This document shows, in pieces, positions 9,350 through 21,752 of a DNA stretch of 64,000 nucleotides. The notes under the pieces were generated by a model. The model did not search any database and had not been told where the DNA came from. It saw only the letters and a program-made list of their open reading frames with translations. This DNA is from Turritopsis dohrnii (Eukaryota; Cnidaria; Hydrozoa; Anthoathecata; Oceaniidae): contig BQMF02000026.1 of the NCBI GenBank assembly GCA_027922465.2, positions 62,001 through 126,000 of the forward strand, in the 5' to 3' direction. How positions within the stretch are numbered: position 1 is the first letter of the stretch; every line of letters begins with the position of its first letter. Position numbers and translations under genes: made by a program.

Positions 9350-12300
9350 ATGATGAAGCTTTCTTGGAAAAGGAAAAAGGATTCTCGCTTACTTTGCAAT
9401 TCTGCAAATGTTTTTAAAGATAATGTTGATGAAAATGAATCCAGTGACAAAGCAGTTGAAGATTGGCAATCATTGCTACCAAACAAGAAGAGAGTCATGT
9501 TAGAAGATAGCATATCAAAATCTAGAAGACTAATGGAGGAAGGCATTATTTTTGCAGATCAAGAAAGGTTTGAAAAGTTCAGAATGTTTTTTTTTCATTG
9601 TTTAAGAGTTGATGAGCTAATTTTTCGCCTAATAAGATACAACAACAAGTTGATTCTCTGGACTGAGTGTAGCACTATCCGTGTGTTGAAATCCAGTTTT
9701 GTGAAGTTTATTATATTTTTAATGTAAACAGGGCATTAGCTTGTAATTTACATTAGAACTGGTGTATTTAATAGAAAACAAAGCTAAGTTTTTTGTATAG
9801 CTTACCGGAAGCTACCCGTACCTTAACAGCCGTACCTTAGCCGTACCTTAGCCGTACTTAAGAAAATATGTCTATTTAGAATAGGAGAATGTATTTAAAG
9901 CAAAAAGGTCAATAACAACTGCTGTAACAAAGTATTACTGAAATACAATATATATAATACGATATAAACTATTGTAATAAAGCTTCCTCACCAAATTAAG
10001 TACGGCTGGATAAAATAAGGTACGGCAGACCTTGAATCTGTTAGTGCAACTCGAAAATTAAGTACAGCTGGCCTCGAATATGTTACAGTGACTCGAAAAT
10101 TAAGTACGGCTGGATAAAATAAGGTACGGATGGCCTTGAATATGTTACTGTGACTCGAAAATTAAGTACGACTGGCCAAAATAAGGCACAGCTGACCTTA
10201 ATTTCTTAATACGGTTATAAATCAGACGTCATGAATACTACTATGTTTACTCCTTTCACAATCCTTGTCAGAGCTATCCTCGTTGTTAATCGCTTCTAAC
10301 TATTCCACCAAATCATCAAAAGATTTCCCTGACTTTTAAAGAAATGTAACGAATGATATTGGCATAATCGAATGTCGTAAATGACGAACCAGATATAGCT
10401 GGGATATATACTGGTCAGTTGTGCTTGAAATCTGTCAGTGTCACTGTCAATCCGGCAGCCAAGCAATTCATCCGTACTTAATTTTCGAATTGTAAACAGA
10501 TTCAAGGTCATCCGTACCTTATTTTTCAAATAACAGTATCAGATTCGAGGTCAGCTGTACTTAATTTTCGAGTGGCACTAACAGATTTGAGGTCAGATAA
10601 TGAACGAATGAATGTAGCTGAAATTCTACAAGGGAAAAGAAGATTCCCTGATAATTTCTACGATGGAGTATTGCATTTATCGCCTAAAATACTACTTATT
10701 GATTTAGTTAGAATTTGAACTTGGAATACGAAATAATGCTAATTTATTAATGTTATATCACTTCTCTAACTGTTTTGAACTTGACTGAATTACTTTTGCC
10801 ATACACAGCAGCTTAAATCGTTGGTTTTCTTAAGTACGGCTAAGGTACGGCTTAGGTACGGCTGTTAGGTACGGCTACAGTGCTGTTCGCATGAAACTTT
10901 ACATGAGATTTAGGACTTCATGTAACATCTCATGTTAACACAAAGAATGTTCATGTGTCCATTCTTATCACACGAAGTTAAATATTTTTTATTGTTATAC
11001 CAACTGCATGTTTTAATAATCAAACTCATGTGCATTCTTTTGTTCGATCACGAAATATGCATGTGATAATTTTCATGTATATGTAAAGTTTCATCTGAAC
11101 GGTACTGTAGCTTTCGGTAAGCTTTTATACCATATTCAGGCTTGTCAATTTCACGCACGCGATCGCATTCCTGCACGCTATCACGTAGCTAAAATTTTTC
11201 ACGAACGTAAAAAATCACGTTGGTACGTAGGGAAATATTCCTTGTTGCAATAATAAGAAAAAAATGTTTTCCATACGCTTGTTTCAATGAAAATAATAAA
11301 ATACTAGCCGCCAAGGCGGCGTCGTTCGCCGCCCATGCTCAGTCTGCCTTGTGTCACTTCCCAAAGAGTTCACGGAAAATGGAATTAAGAAATTGATAAT
11401 GGAAAGTGTTACCATCTTGTAGAGCTCGAAATTCTGAGCAAGAAAATGTATAGGATCATATGTCTATGACGCACCGTTACAGAGATATCGTTGATCAAAA
11501 ATTTTGATGACGTCACAGACCCAAATTTTTCGTCACCCCATGGCTGATATTGCAGACCCCAAAAAACGTCAGTTATCCCTATTGGTTACCCAGATAATTT
11601 TCCCTAAACGTCGCATTCGATTTGGGTATCAATACAATGGTTTCACACTGACGTCGCACAAAATAAAATAAAGTAATTACTCTCACAACTCAATCTACCA
11701 TTTTGCGTGACTTACAAACAAACAGAGAATCGGCTATTAATATATAGATCGCGTGATAGTATAAAAGCACGTGACATTTGACGTCAGTTATTTTACAGAT
11801 CACGGAGAGCAGGTGTTCTTTTTTTTTATGACGTCTATGATAAATCTTTATCAAAGCAATGTCATGACATCCTTGGAATCAAAATAGAAAACATAACATT
11901 CCATTAGGTTGATGCAAAAATTAATCTTTTTTAAAAAGTGAAAAATATGGCGAGCGCTGACATTAAAGTACGAACTTTTATGAAATGGGGAATCGCGAAT
12001 GTCTTTGGATATAAAGAGAATACGGAAGATGGCGTTGTATACGTTACGAATGTTTGGTGTAAAGTTTGTGCCAGTAACAAAACGTGCGTTCTCAACCATC
12101 CATCTGTGAAAGGAGCTACTAGAATTATTGCTGAAAGATTTATTAACGGAACTTCAAACGTTACAAACGATGCGGTAAGTGATGTTATATAACATTTCTT
12201 TGGTAAATGCGTAAGTATACCTACGGAGGATACGTGCCTGGAGTCTATAAAATGTTAACTCTCCACCGCTGGTTTTATGTGATGAAAATAACAATCAACT

Positions 12301-15300
12301 AACTTAGCTGTGGGGAGAGACTTTAGAGTTTTTTCAGTAGACTAGAAATACATTAAAAAACATAAAAGCTCTCCTCCACAGTGTTATAAAGATGGGCTGG
12401 TAACGCTCTTCCCTTCCGTGAATAATATAGAAGAATCGGCTATTAATATATAGAGGGTACACCTTATTTTAGGTAACACGTCATTTAAAAAGCAAAATCC
12501 ATGAAATTGCGCTAAGTTTAGAGGTTTCGAAGCCGTCTGAAGAACGAGATAAAGAGATACATGTGGTGGCAAGTGGAACTAAGCAATCTCGAGTTGATGT
12601 CATGACAGAGAAATCAAGCCGCTCTGGGTATTTGCGTCTTATGAATTCCGCATATAACCTTGCGCAAAATCCAACAATGCCCCTTCGCCGATTCAAAGTG
12701 CTAGTGGAAGCTCAGCGAAAGAACGGAGTTAAATTTATCAGTGGTAAGTTGCTATCTGATCGCATGGATAAAAATATTTAAAATATATGAGAGACTTCAG
12801 AGTATTTTCTGTCGAATAGGCTAAATATACTTTTAAAAATCTCTGCTCCACAGTGATAATCAGCCGTTGAAATAAATATCTGCTGTTTTTATTACAGGAA
12901 ATCACGATCATTGAACAGCGAAAAAACTAATTACATCAATTGATCAAGCCGTTAGAGAAAAGCTTCAACTCATTTTGAATAACTCACCATTTATGTCTAT
13001 ATTGAGTGACGGTTCACAAGCGCGCAAAACTGGCGACGACAAAGAAATGGTTTTGACACGTATAGAGAGAAATGGTAAGGTTTCACATAAGAATAATGTT
13101 TGAAAGGAACGTTGCTTTTATATTTTTTGTACTGACCTATGAACAGGAATTTATGTTAATTGCATTGCTTTGAACTTTTTTAGGAGCTCCTACCTACTTA
13201 ACCGTTTCACTGCTGCAAATGTCCAAGTTTGGAGGAACTGGTGCTCAAGCCTTAAAAGAAGGCATTGATTCAATTTTCAAAGAAGATGGTCCCGTAAAAT
13301 TAAATGATTACACTCATAAAATGCTTGGCATCACAGCAGATGGAGCAAGTGTGAATTTTGGACGTGTTGGGGGGCTATTAAAGATGTTAGAAGATGACCA
13401 GCGGCCCTGGTTAGTTAAAATACATTGTGTTAATCATCGCACTGAGTTGGCTGTAAAAGACGCATTTGAAGGATCGATATTTAATGATGTGGATAAATTT
13501 TATATTGGACTTTATAACCTATTGAAAAACTCTGGCGCTATAAAATCTGATATACAAAGTGCTGCAAAAACACTAGACATTTCACACTACGTTTTACCTA
13601 AAATGACTGGCACACGTTTTGTGTCACATCGAAAAAAAGCATTAACTCATTTATTGAACATGTGGCCAGCCGTAATAACCGCACTAGAAAACACGCTTGC
13701 AATACGTCATCATAAAAATGAAACGAAAGGGAAGATCCAGGGCTTTTTAAAACAGCTAAAATCATACTCGTTCCTGTGTCTAGTTTGCACTTACCTTGAT
13801 ATTTTAGAGAAGATAACACCAACTTCTCTAATTTTTGAAGGTGAAGGTTTACTTCCTTTTGAAGTTATGCAAGTGTTGAACTTCAAGAGGTTATAGATAG
13901 TGCTGGGAGTGAGGATGAGCTACTTGATAGCCATTTAAGCCGATTTCATTTCGTAGAAGATGGTGATGAAAAAAGCCTATCAGCTGCATTTGTTAAAAAT
14001 AATCACATGCTTCGAGACCCGCAAAATCGTGAGTATAGAACAATAAACTTTGAAAACTTCACAAACTTGAACAACGATTCTATTATAAAAGCATCCAACG
14101 CAAAAAAAGAATTGGCTAACAAACTGATTGTTTGCTTGGAAGAGAGGATGGCTAGTTTTAACGATCCTCTCTTTCTGAACATGAAGTGGTTCGACCCAAA
14201 AAACTGGCTTGACGAAAGTGCCTACGGTCGTGACCAAATAGAATTCATGGCTGACCATTTCGAAGTAATCTTATCCAAGACAACGTTCACAAAGCAGGCT
14301 GCTTTGTTGGAGTGGAAAAAGTTTAAAACTTTTACCAGGATAAACTTTGGCGATAAACTTTTATCGAATAGAATAGATGCGATGGGAATTTGGAAAACAG
14401 TTTTGCGTTACCGAAAATCGCAATTTCCAAGTTTGAGTTTACTGGCTCAAATGATTATTACATTGTCTGGGTCAAATTCTACCGTTGAAAGAGCCTTTAG
14501 TACACTAACTGCTCTTTTATCAGATAGACGTTTAAAAACCAGCCATGATACTTTGGAAAAGATAGTGCGCATATATGGTAACGACAAGGTCTGGTCTGAA
14601 AACGAACGAGACGAAATCATTTCTAGAGCAACCGATATCCATGTGAAAAGAAACATGAAGAAAAAAATGGACGAAGAACAACCATTGAAAAGGCTCTTGA
14701 TGACGATGTGCATATCATTGACGATAACAACACTGACTACGATAGTTCAAGTAGCGATGGGGAGAGTTCCTCTTCAGATGATGAATAGACATCAGCTTCT
14801 AAGCCAAAAGATAGTACACTCCTCCTCAGGTGGTAACTGTTCAGACTAATTTTTACATAAATATATCTTTACGGTAAAAAAAACTTATGAAAATTATGTT
14901 TTATTTTATTTATCGCCTTACCCCCTGCAAAAGCAAAATAGCTGCAATAACAACAAACATGCGTTGTTTTCACGTGCGCACTATCGTAAATAGAAGAAAG
15001 TTTGTTAAAATCACGTTGGTAAATTACGCTCATGTACATGAAGTGATAGCGTAGGTACATATCCTGACGAACGCGGTTGGCCACGTCAGTATTATTTTTG
15101 AAAATGACAAGCCTGCATATTTCATTCCAAAAAGTTTTAAACATTTTCACATTTAACTGTGTGTCTGAATCATAAGAAAGGGGTTTGTCAATTCTTTATT
15201 AAGAAGGATTCCCCCTTTATGGTATAGGCGAAAAACAATTAAAAGAATATTATTTTCTTTTAAATTGTTTTATTAAAGGTTCTGTAAGTGTAAGTTATGC

Positions 15301-18300
15301 AGAAGAAAATTTCAGTTTAAAGCCAGTGATACATGAGTCGATTAATTGCTTTCGACTTTTTCGACCTCGTAGTGCGTATATTAAAAAGTTGCTATATGAA
15401 AGGTGATACATGCAAGCAATTTTTCCTTTCAACAATGTCTTCAGACAGCCAGGATGGGATCGAAATCGCAGCTGCTGCTATCATTATCTTGAAATGTATA
15501 GTAGCCTCAATAAAAGAAATCAGAAACGAAAGCCCAAGACATGGACAAATGTGGTTTGGTGTTTACGATACTCTTTTGAGTGAATTTCGCCTTGAAAACG
15601 AGGCTGACACTATTATAGCTTTTTGAGGATGAGCAAGGCTTTTGATTGCTTTTGCTTTTTGACATTCCATAAACTCTCTTCTTTGTACCATTCGTTGATA
15701 AAAGATTCAGTAAATTCAGTTTTATTTGCCATGTTTTTATTTTTCTTCTCCCTTGAATACAACAACGTACAACACTATATTCTCATTAGATTCCAGGGGC
15801 GGACGCAGGGTACAGCTCATACAGCTCAAGCTGTAGTAAAATTTCGTCAAGAGAATGGTTACTAAATGAGTTACGGCCGTCCTCCTATTCTTTTCGTCGA
15901 TTTTTTACGTCGTTATTTATCACCCGCGACGCGACGCCGTCACTCAAAAATCTGTGTAATACATTTATTTATGGATTAGCGCATTATTTGTTGGCGCCCC
16001 ATTTGACTCGCAAATTTTAGGTAAGCTATAACTGCAAACCCCACCTCCTGATTGTTCTTCTTTACAGCTCAAAAAACGGCCCCTTCTGATCTATGATGAT
16101 ACGAATTATAACTAACAGTTTTGAGCTGTATCGATACAGCTCAAAGATACAGCTCAAGTCCCGATTCTACGGTAGTTCGACACCCATAGCCCTAATCGTA
16201 GCTTAGCAGTAATTCTTTCGTTCTTCCGTCTGTTTGAACAGTACAGCTCTCGTGCCTAAAGTACGTAGAACGATAATAGGTTTTAGCCCAAAGTGTAAGC
16301 CTTTAGGTCTTTCGGTCGTCGGTAGAGTGGTCAAATACAGCTCAAATACAGCTCAAAGCCCATACCATGCATGTGCGTGGAACCTCTTTCTTGATTTTAC
16401 CACGACAGAGAATCATTGTTCTCCAAGACTTTTTTATTTCTCCAAACGAGAAGGGACTTTAGAGCTGAGAAATACCTTGCAGAAGATGAAAGAAAACATC
16501 GTGATGGATGCAAAGTAAGTTTATGTTTTCTCTTTTATTAAAACTTTGTATTTTTTAAATCTTCACCAGTTTTGTTTGTTTTGTTTTAATTATTAATTTG
16601 TTTAATTTAAATGCAGAACAAATAAACAAAGATGAATGTGAGTTTAGATTCAATATAATTTGTTCACACATATCTCTACTCTTGATATATTTGTAAATTT
16701 GTGGAAAAAGAACATAGTTTCATGATTTTTTATTATCTTTTGCCTTGCTAAACTCTGAACTTTGGAATTTTACTCCGAGTTGTTGATGTTGTCTTGATTA
16801 CTTTAAAAACTTGTTATGTAGTTTGAACATGGTACACTAGTCGTGATAAAAAAAATACAGAGTTTGCTACTTACATTACGTTAACTTTGATTTTTAAAAA
16901 TTATTACATTATCTTGAGATATTTTGGTGTGATAACTGTTTGTATAGCTATATGTTTTGCTAGCTTTATTTGGAAATAATTCGTCAGTGAGTTTGTTAGG
17001 GGCTCTTACATGATTAATACTTCACAGCCCAACTCTGCATTTTACAGTGATCACCATTTGTTGTTTATATGTTTGCCATTAACAACCATTTGTTATTAAA
17101 AACATTTGCTAAAGATCAAGGATAAATATTTAAAGGAAACATTTCCTTGTTGTGTTTTGTTGAAGTATGCAGCCATGAGATTAATATATTTTTTCAGAAA
17201 CGAAAGTTAAATATATTTCAAAAATTATACGAAGCTTTCTCTCGTGTTCTCTCGAACATCTTCGGGTATATGTTACAATAAAATTAAAACCATACCTACA
17301 AGTATAAAATTGTCTAATAAAATTGTCTTGGGGATTCTTAAGTAATACCGTTTCTAAAAAGTCGTAAAAATTTTATTTCCCTGTTGCATTTCTGTGTATC
17401 CTCTGATGTTTCAGATGTAACTGATAGGTTTATTTTAGTTCAACTGAAATTCAATCACAACATTCATCATTTAAATCAGTGCAAAATTAAATCAACGCTT
17501 GATCAGTTAATGTAGCCTTGTAACCTGAAGGAATTACCCTTCAATCTCACAATCCATGTTTTGTTTTGAGGAGACCTCAAGCATTTTCCCCATAATCGCT
17601 ATACTCCATTGGTTCTTGGTTTTCTTTGTAAAAGTCTGGTTCTTTATAGAAATCCTGTGTTTTTCCTAAAAAACATATGGACAGTCATTTCTGTTGAGAA
17701 GGCTTAATGCTTATTCTTTGTGGTGTTATTCCCCAACTACAAGCTTATGTGGCATCTTCAGGTTAAAAAATATTCAGATTGATATCTTACTTATACACAG
17801 CTCAATAATTGCTTGTATTTACAATAAAAAGACATAAAACAGTTAAGATAAAAAGAAATGAAAATTGGCAACAAATACCCAGAAGATCAAGTGATAAGAA
17901 AAAAGAGAAACTGCATGAATGTTATAAACTGTTTGTATTGTGTGCTTTTTGGTAGGAAAGTTAATAAGTTTTGATAAGCGTCATGAGAAATGTACACCGA
18001 ACATGTTGCCTGGCTTCAGCTGTCCTGTTTATAGTCATCTCCATTATAGCTTGAAATAGGAAGTATTTTGTTGTGTTTACAGTTTTGCTTTAGTATGTAT
18101 GGACTGTACAATGTACAACAATAGATAGAAATACTTCTGATTGCTAGTTTGAATATTGACTCGACTTTGACTAGATTTTGTTTTATATCCAAAAATGATA
18201 TGATTGATTTGCATTTACTTGCATTTGCATTTCTCCTTTTGGGATTCCAAATCCAATATCTTACCTTCACATGGTGTACCCTGTTAATTTAACCATGGAA

Positions 18301-20307
18301 TTTAAGTAAGATTTCATGATCTGTATTTTATTTTGAGATTGAAAAATCAGTTAATGGAATGGTTAATGGTTACTATATATCATACTAATTTACTATAATG
18401 TAACATATCTAATTGTTCATTGTCTGTCTTTTTAGAAACATTAACAGTATCAGCACCTACTGCTGCAGCAACAAACAGCAAATTAATTTAATCAAGTCTG
18501 GAACTGGAACTTTCTTGAAAGTGAGCATGCTAGGAGGTTTTTTGTACAACAGAAGGAACATGTTTTATTGGATATAGAATACTAGTTTTATGACTTTGTA
18601 CATAAAAGACGTTGACATTTTATATTATGTTGTATTTACTTTTGTTGTGCTAATATCGAATAAACTTTTAAATTTTGGCTTCTATCTTTATGGCTCTGTG
18701 GTTGCAATGCTTAGTGAAAGGTAATTTTGGTGTCTGGGGTGTTCACCGTGAGTAACTGCGACGGAACTCCTCTGTTAAAATGATCGCACATTTTCGGACG
18801 GCATTTTCCGGAAATCGGGTTGTCCCGAATAAACATCGGGAATCGGAATACTTATTGGAATCCGAAAAGTTGAGCTGTACCTACAAAATATTTCTGCGTC
18901 CGCCCCTGGATTCTCATTACATTCACATTAATTCACATTACATTCACTACATTCTCATTTCAAAATCTAATTTTGTGCATTTGCTGCACAAAAACAAAAC
19001 AATTAATTGCTAAATTTCCAACATGTTGGAAATTTTTTTTTCGAAAGCAACTCGAAAAAAGCAACTTTTTTCGGCAAATTTTCAGTGATACACTAGGCGA
19101 TTTGTCGAAAGAAATTAATCGAAAGCAATTAATCGACTTGTGTATCACCGGCTTAAGAAATGGTAAATCCTGTAAAAGTTGAATTTAAGTTCTTTTCTAT
19201 GGAATTTACACCATTTTGATTTTAAGCCAATTAAATTGAACTTTTTGTACTGTTTGCTGATTCCTTGCCATGAATCTGTCATTAAGTCATCGGAATTGTG
19301 GAATTTAAAGTCTTGCTCATTTTCATTTTCTCTAGATATTGGGAAGCCATCCAACGGTTTGATGAAGCAATAACATTAACTCCAAATGAAGAAAAGCTTT
19401 ATGAAATGAAAGCTCAAGTACTAAACTAGATTTTTCTCTTACAAAATTTTAGCTTCAATGAAAGATAGATCAATGATCCTCTATTCAGCAATACCTTATA
19501 CCTTATTGTCTTTCCTAGGTACTATTAGAACTTGGGGAATTATTTCCTTCGGTACAAATGGCGGAAAAGGCTGTACAGTTAAATTCACTTTGGGCTGAAG
19601 CCTTTCAAACACTTGGAAGAACACAGCTTGGTATCGGTGAAGTGAATATGGTATTATTATATGTCAATCATTTTCATATATGTCAAAATAATATTGTCCA
19701 TAAGAATATACCCTTTTGTTCTTTCTTAGGCGTTACTGAATTTCTGTAAGGCTTGTCACTTAAAACCCTGTTTGAGTGAGGTAAAACTACTTTTGTTGTT
19801 ATAACTTGAAGGAATTATTTATATTTGTATGTCAATATAATATTAGTTTTTAATTCTAACATTTAACATTTAACATTCTAACATGTGTTTCTAGGAAAAA
19901 GGCTTCTGGAAGAATCAAATCTGTTCATTAGTTACAAAATGTTTGACACATATATTTAACAATAAGATAAATTAGGAAATTCAAAATCAATAAACAGTTC
20001 CCGTTTGATTTCTTACTTTCGAGTAGACATCAATATATATAGAAGTACAGTTCTGAATTGACCAGATAATTGGCAGACATTCATATGTCTATTTGTTCTT
20101 TCATTTTATTAATCTTAACATGCATATATATGTTTCTTGCATCTGTAGATTATGGATGATATAAATTGGACTAGAGAGTTGCTTGTAAAAAAGAATGCCC
20201 AGGATAAATGCCTTAAAGCTGGTGCAACAGACAAAAGCCATACCACAATTACTGCAAATAAACACTGCTGTAGTTTTTCCGAAAATTCATCAAATCTTTT
20301 ATCGTAA
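9350..20307 (+). CDS. TTC33: TTC33-like tetratricopeptide protein, complete, five exons
   Basis: Exons 9350-9567, 19336-19417, 19519-19650, 19730-19780 and 20149-20307 (TAA) join in phase to give 213 aa. Exon 1 has the family's N-terminus (SWKRK, then NKKRVMLEDSISKSRRLMEEG, then ADQER). Exon 2 continues YWEAIQRFDEAITLTPNEEKL. Exon 3 gives LLELGELFPSVQMAEKAVQL and WAEAFQTLGRTQLGIGEV. Exon 5 has DINWTRELL. These are tetratricopeptide helices in the same order as vertebrate TTC33 (about 260 aa); this copy is shorter at the C-terminus. The cellular role of TTC33 is poorly defined. The notable feature is intron 1, 9768 bp, filled by nested transposons. The start could be the first or second of two adjacent ATGs. 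A candidate polyadenylation signal AATAAA lies at 20973. Confidence 0.88.
9799..11123. mobile_element. Foldback element with GTACGGCT/GTACCTTA arrays, inside TTC33 intron 1
   Basis: The left arm (AGCTTACCGGAAGCTACC, then three or four GCCGTACCTTA units ending about 9862) is mirrored at the right (CTTAAGTACGGCTAAGGTAC from 10829, then TAGCTTTCGGTAAGCT ending 11123). The interior holds further direct and inverted copies of CTCGAAAATTAAGTACGGCT spaced over 9990-10580. No protein is encoded. The right arm is interrupted by a second MITE at 10878-11107. No exact target duplication is visible. Confidence 0.8.
10878..11107. mobile_element. TA-flanked MITE nested in the foldback element
   Basis: The imperfect inverted ends CAGTGCTGTTCGCATGAAAC and the complement of GTTTCATCTGAACGGTACTG bracket 230 bp, flanked on both sides by TA (10876-10877 and 11108-11109). 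This suits a Tc1/mariner-derived non-autonomous element. Removing it and one TA restores a continuous right arm for the host foldback, which proves the order of insertion. Confidence 0.85.
11301..11747. repeat. Dispersed repeat starting ACTAGCCGCCAAGGCGGCG, ending GGCTATTAATATATAG
   Basis: The block begins with a GC-rich near-palindrome (GCCGCCAAGGCGGC, then GTTCGCCGCC), unlike the AT-rich surroundings, and ends with AGAATCGGCTATTAATATATAG. The same 22-bp terminus recurs at 12431-12453 in the first transposase intron, so at least two copies of this family, one very short, sit inside the hAT element. Class not recognised. Confidence 0.6.
12308..12381. repeat. 74-bp inverted-repeat element in transposase intron 1
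   Basis: Starts CTGTGGGGAGAGACTTTAGA and ends AGCTCTCCTCCACAG, so the ends are complementary. A diverged copy lies in the next intron at 12788-12852. Confidence 0.65.
12788..12852. repeat. Diverged copy of the 74-bp element in transposase intron 2
   Basis: GAGAGACTTCAGAGTATTTT at the left and ATCTCTGCTCCACAG at the right match the copy at 12308-12381 in order and spacing. Its left tip has been lost. Confidence 0.6.
15435..15790 (+). pseudogene. Harbinger transposase N-terminal fragment
   Basis: MSSDSQDGIEIAAAAIIILK starts the fragment, followed by GVYDTLLSEFRLENEAD and, after a one-base loss near 15620, AFLRMSKAFDCF. The GxYDTLL-EL-LE-----FLRM order is that of Harbinger transposases just ahead of the DDE domain. 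The catalytic region is deleted. Confidence 0.65.
15794..18908. mobile_element. 3.1-kb element with CAGGGGCGGACGCAG ends and 5-bp GATTC duplication
   Basis: The left end CAGGGGCGGACGCAGGGTAC is mirrored at 18889-18908 (CTGCGTCCGCCCCTG). GATTC flanks both sides (15789-15793 and 18909-18913). Near both ends lies the octamer ACAGCTCA or its complement, many times on the left (15820-15840, 16133-16160, 16336-16360). The interior is AT-rich. One open stretch, 16234-16518, ends at a good donor (GATGCAAAG then GTAAGT-like), but no transposase domain is recognised. It is likely a non-autonomous hAT-like element, and it sits inside the Harbinger element. Confidence 0.85.
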
Positions 20308-21752
20308 TAATTTTTAGTTAGGTAAAATTTTCCATTTCTACTCAGTTTGGTTTGAACTACAGTATACTCTCATGAGAATTTCAAGAAAGTTTCATTTATA
20401 TGCAGTCAATCATAAGTCATGTGTGCTGTAAATGTGTTGATTTCTGATCAAGAGTTTGACAAAGTTGTGAAACTTTTAACAGTGTGTCCAACGAACAGAT
20501 TTTTGTTTCTTAATATATATTTCAATTTATTTCTTTATTGAAGACTTTTTGTTCACTTCTTCATAGTTGTTGATCGTTTGAGAGAATGATGGCATGGGGA
20601 CAGGGCGTGGCGTTGATTTAATGTGTTGAACAAGGAAAGAAATTGGTCTCAAGTCACAATGATATATGTTGGTATGACATTTGTCTTCTTTTTGTTTTCC
20701 CTCTAAATGACTGTGCTTTCCAAGTAATTCATGGCACTGAAAAAGTCACCAGTGTTCCGCTTAAAACAGAATGTATTTTTATTTCACTTTATACTCTACC
20801 ATTAAAGTTTGAGTGACATGGAAAATGGGAGAGTATAATTTCATTTAATCACATAACCTCAGATTATTTAGGGTATTTTAACTGTTATTGGTATTCTGAC
20901 AAATTAATGGATCAGATAGAAACCATGTTTTGTTTGGAGTTTTTTGCATTTCATTTCATTTCAGTGTGAAGAAATAAAAGGGAGGAAGCAGAAAATAAAA
21001 ATCTTGTTATTTTCATAAAAATCTGTCGTTTTGTGTTTTTAAACATGGATACAACCAATTTGAATGCTTAGTTACGAATAATTTACGAATCAGTGTAGTA
21101 ATTCAACACCCGAATGTCCTAAAAACACCTTTCATTGACTGCGCCTTTTCTTTTTTTACAACGGCACTACAGAAACAGCGCCTTTTTCTTTGTTTACAAC
21201 GCCACTACAGAGACAGCGCCTTATTCAAGCTATATGAATGAAATGTCATCTAGTTCTGTGCTTCTATTAGATCTTTATGCTTTTCAATAATTTTGAAGTG
21301 CCATTAATGTCTTCGTTTTGCTAATAGCAGCCGTCAGTTAGGGGGTGTTTGCAGTGGATTAATTTAGTACTGTTTCACTATATTTGGTCAAAGAACGTTT
21401 TGTTTGAAATGCATAACGCATTGAAAATTTATCAACGGTCCCCCAGACTTAAAGTTTGAAACATTTCATTTTTACAGATTAACGATTTTTTACAATACGC
21501 ATGAAATATTTCTGAGCTGCATAATCCATTGGTTTATGTTGGATATTCTTTCATCCAGTTGAAGCTAAGCCTTGACTATCTAAAATCTCTTCAAATCTGT
21601 TATTTCACGTTCAGATTTGTGATAAGGTAAAAGGTTAACCACACCTGCACACTTCCACTGCTCACTGGAAGGTTACAAGAGAAAGGACTTGTCGTCTATA
21701 TTTCTGCTCTGTACCATCGCATTTCTCTTGTAGACAAGTGTTCATCTTTACC
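20308..21752. other. TTC33 3' flank and intergenic region with a short tandem duplication
   Basis: No coding region recognised. At 21140-21226 a unit of about 42 bp (GCGCCTTTTCTTTTTTTACAA, then CGGCACTACAGAAACA) is repeated about twice. The segment 21600-21750 directly before the myosin light chain start is presumably its promoter and 5' UTR, but no TATA-type motif stands out. Confidence 0.5.

Larger units (their letters stand above)
11947..14788 (+). pseudogene. hAT transposase (KIAA1586/ZNF862-like), four exons, disabled
   Basis: Exons 11947-12174, 12473-12743, 12898-13074 and 13184 to about 14788. Exons 1-2 encode a BED-like zinc finger (VWCKVC, then HLKSKIH). Exon 3 reads SILSDGSQARKTG and exon 4 GITADGASVNFGRVGG and HCVNHRTELAVKDAF, which are RNase H-like catalytic-core motifs. 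The C-terminal dimerisation region has SGSNSTVERAFSTLTALLSDRRL. Damage: an in-frame TGA early in exon 3 (about 12913, CGA to TGA-like), a frameshift at about 13870-13885, and another at about 14675 just before the acidic SSSSDGESSSSDDE tail. The neat introns look like an old, once host-like gene. It is dead as a transposase in this copy. Confidence 0.82.
11137..15115 (+). mobile_element. hAT transposon with introns, decayed, inside TTC33 intron 1
   Basis: The ends CAGGCTTGTCAATTTC (11137 on) and the complement of GAAAATGACAAGCCTG (ending 15115) are hAT-type terminal inverted repeats. The six bases CATATT flank both ends; hAT elements usually duplicate eight, so two may have mutated. The 4-kb element carries a spliced transposase gene and, near its left end, an unrelated repeat of about 450 bp. 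Confidence 0.82.
15321..19153 (+). mobile_element. PIF/Harbinger element, internally deleted, split by a nested insertion
   Basis: Left end AGCCAGTGATACATGAGTCG (then ATTAATTGCTTTCGA) is mirrored at 19110-19153, with the trinucleotide TAA duplicated on both sides (15318-15320 and 19154-19156). A 3-bp TWA duplication and this type of end define Harbinger elements. Without the nested 3.1-kb insertion it is only about 0.7 kb, keeping the N-terminal part of a transposase and no catalytic DDE domain. It is therefore non-autonomous. Confidence 0.87.

Noticed and set aside
16234..16518. ORF inside the 3.1-kb nested element
   Set aside because: Ends at a plausible donor but has no recognisable domain and no partner exon; kept only as a note in the element entry.
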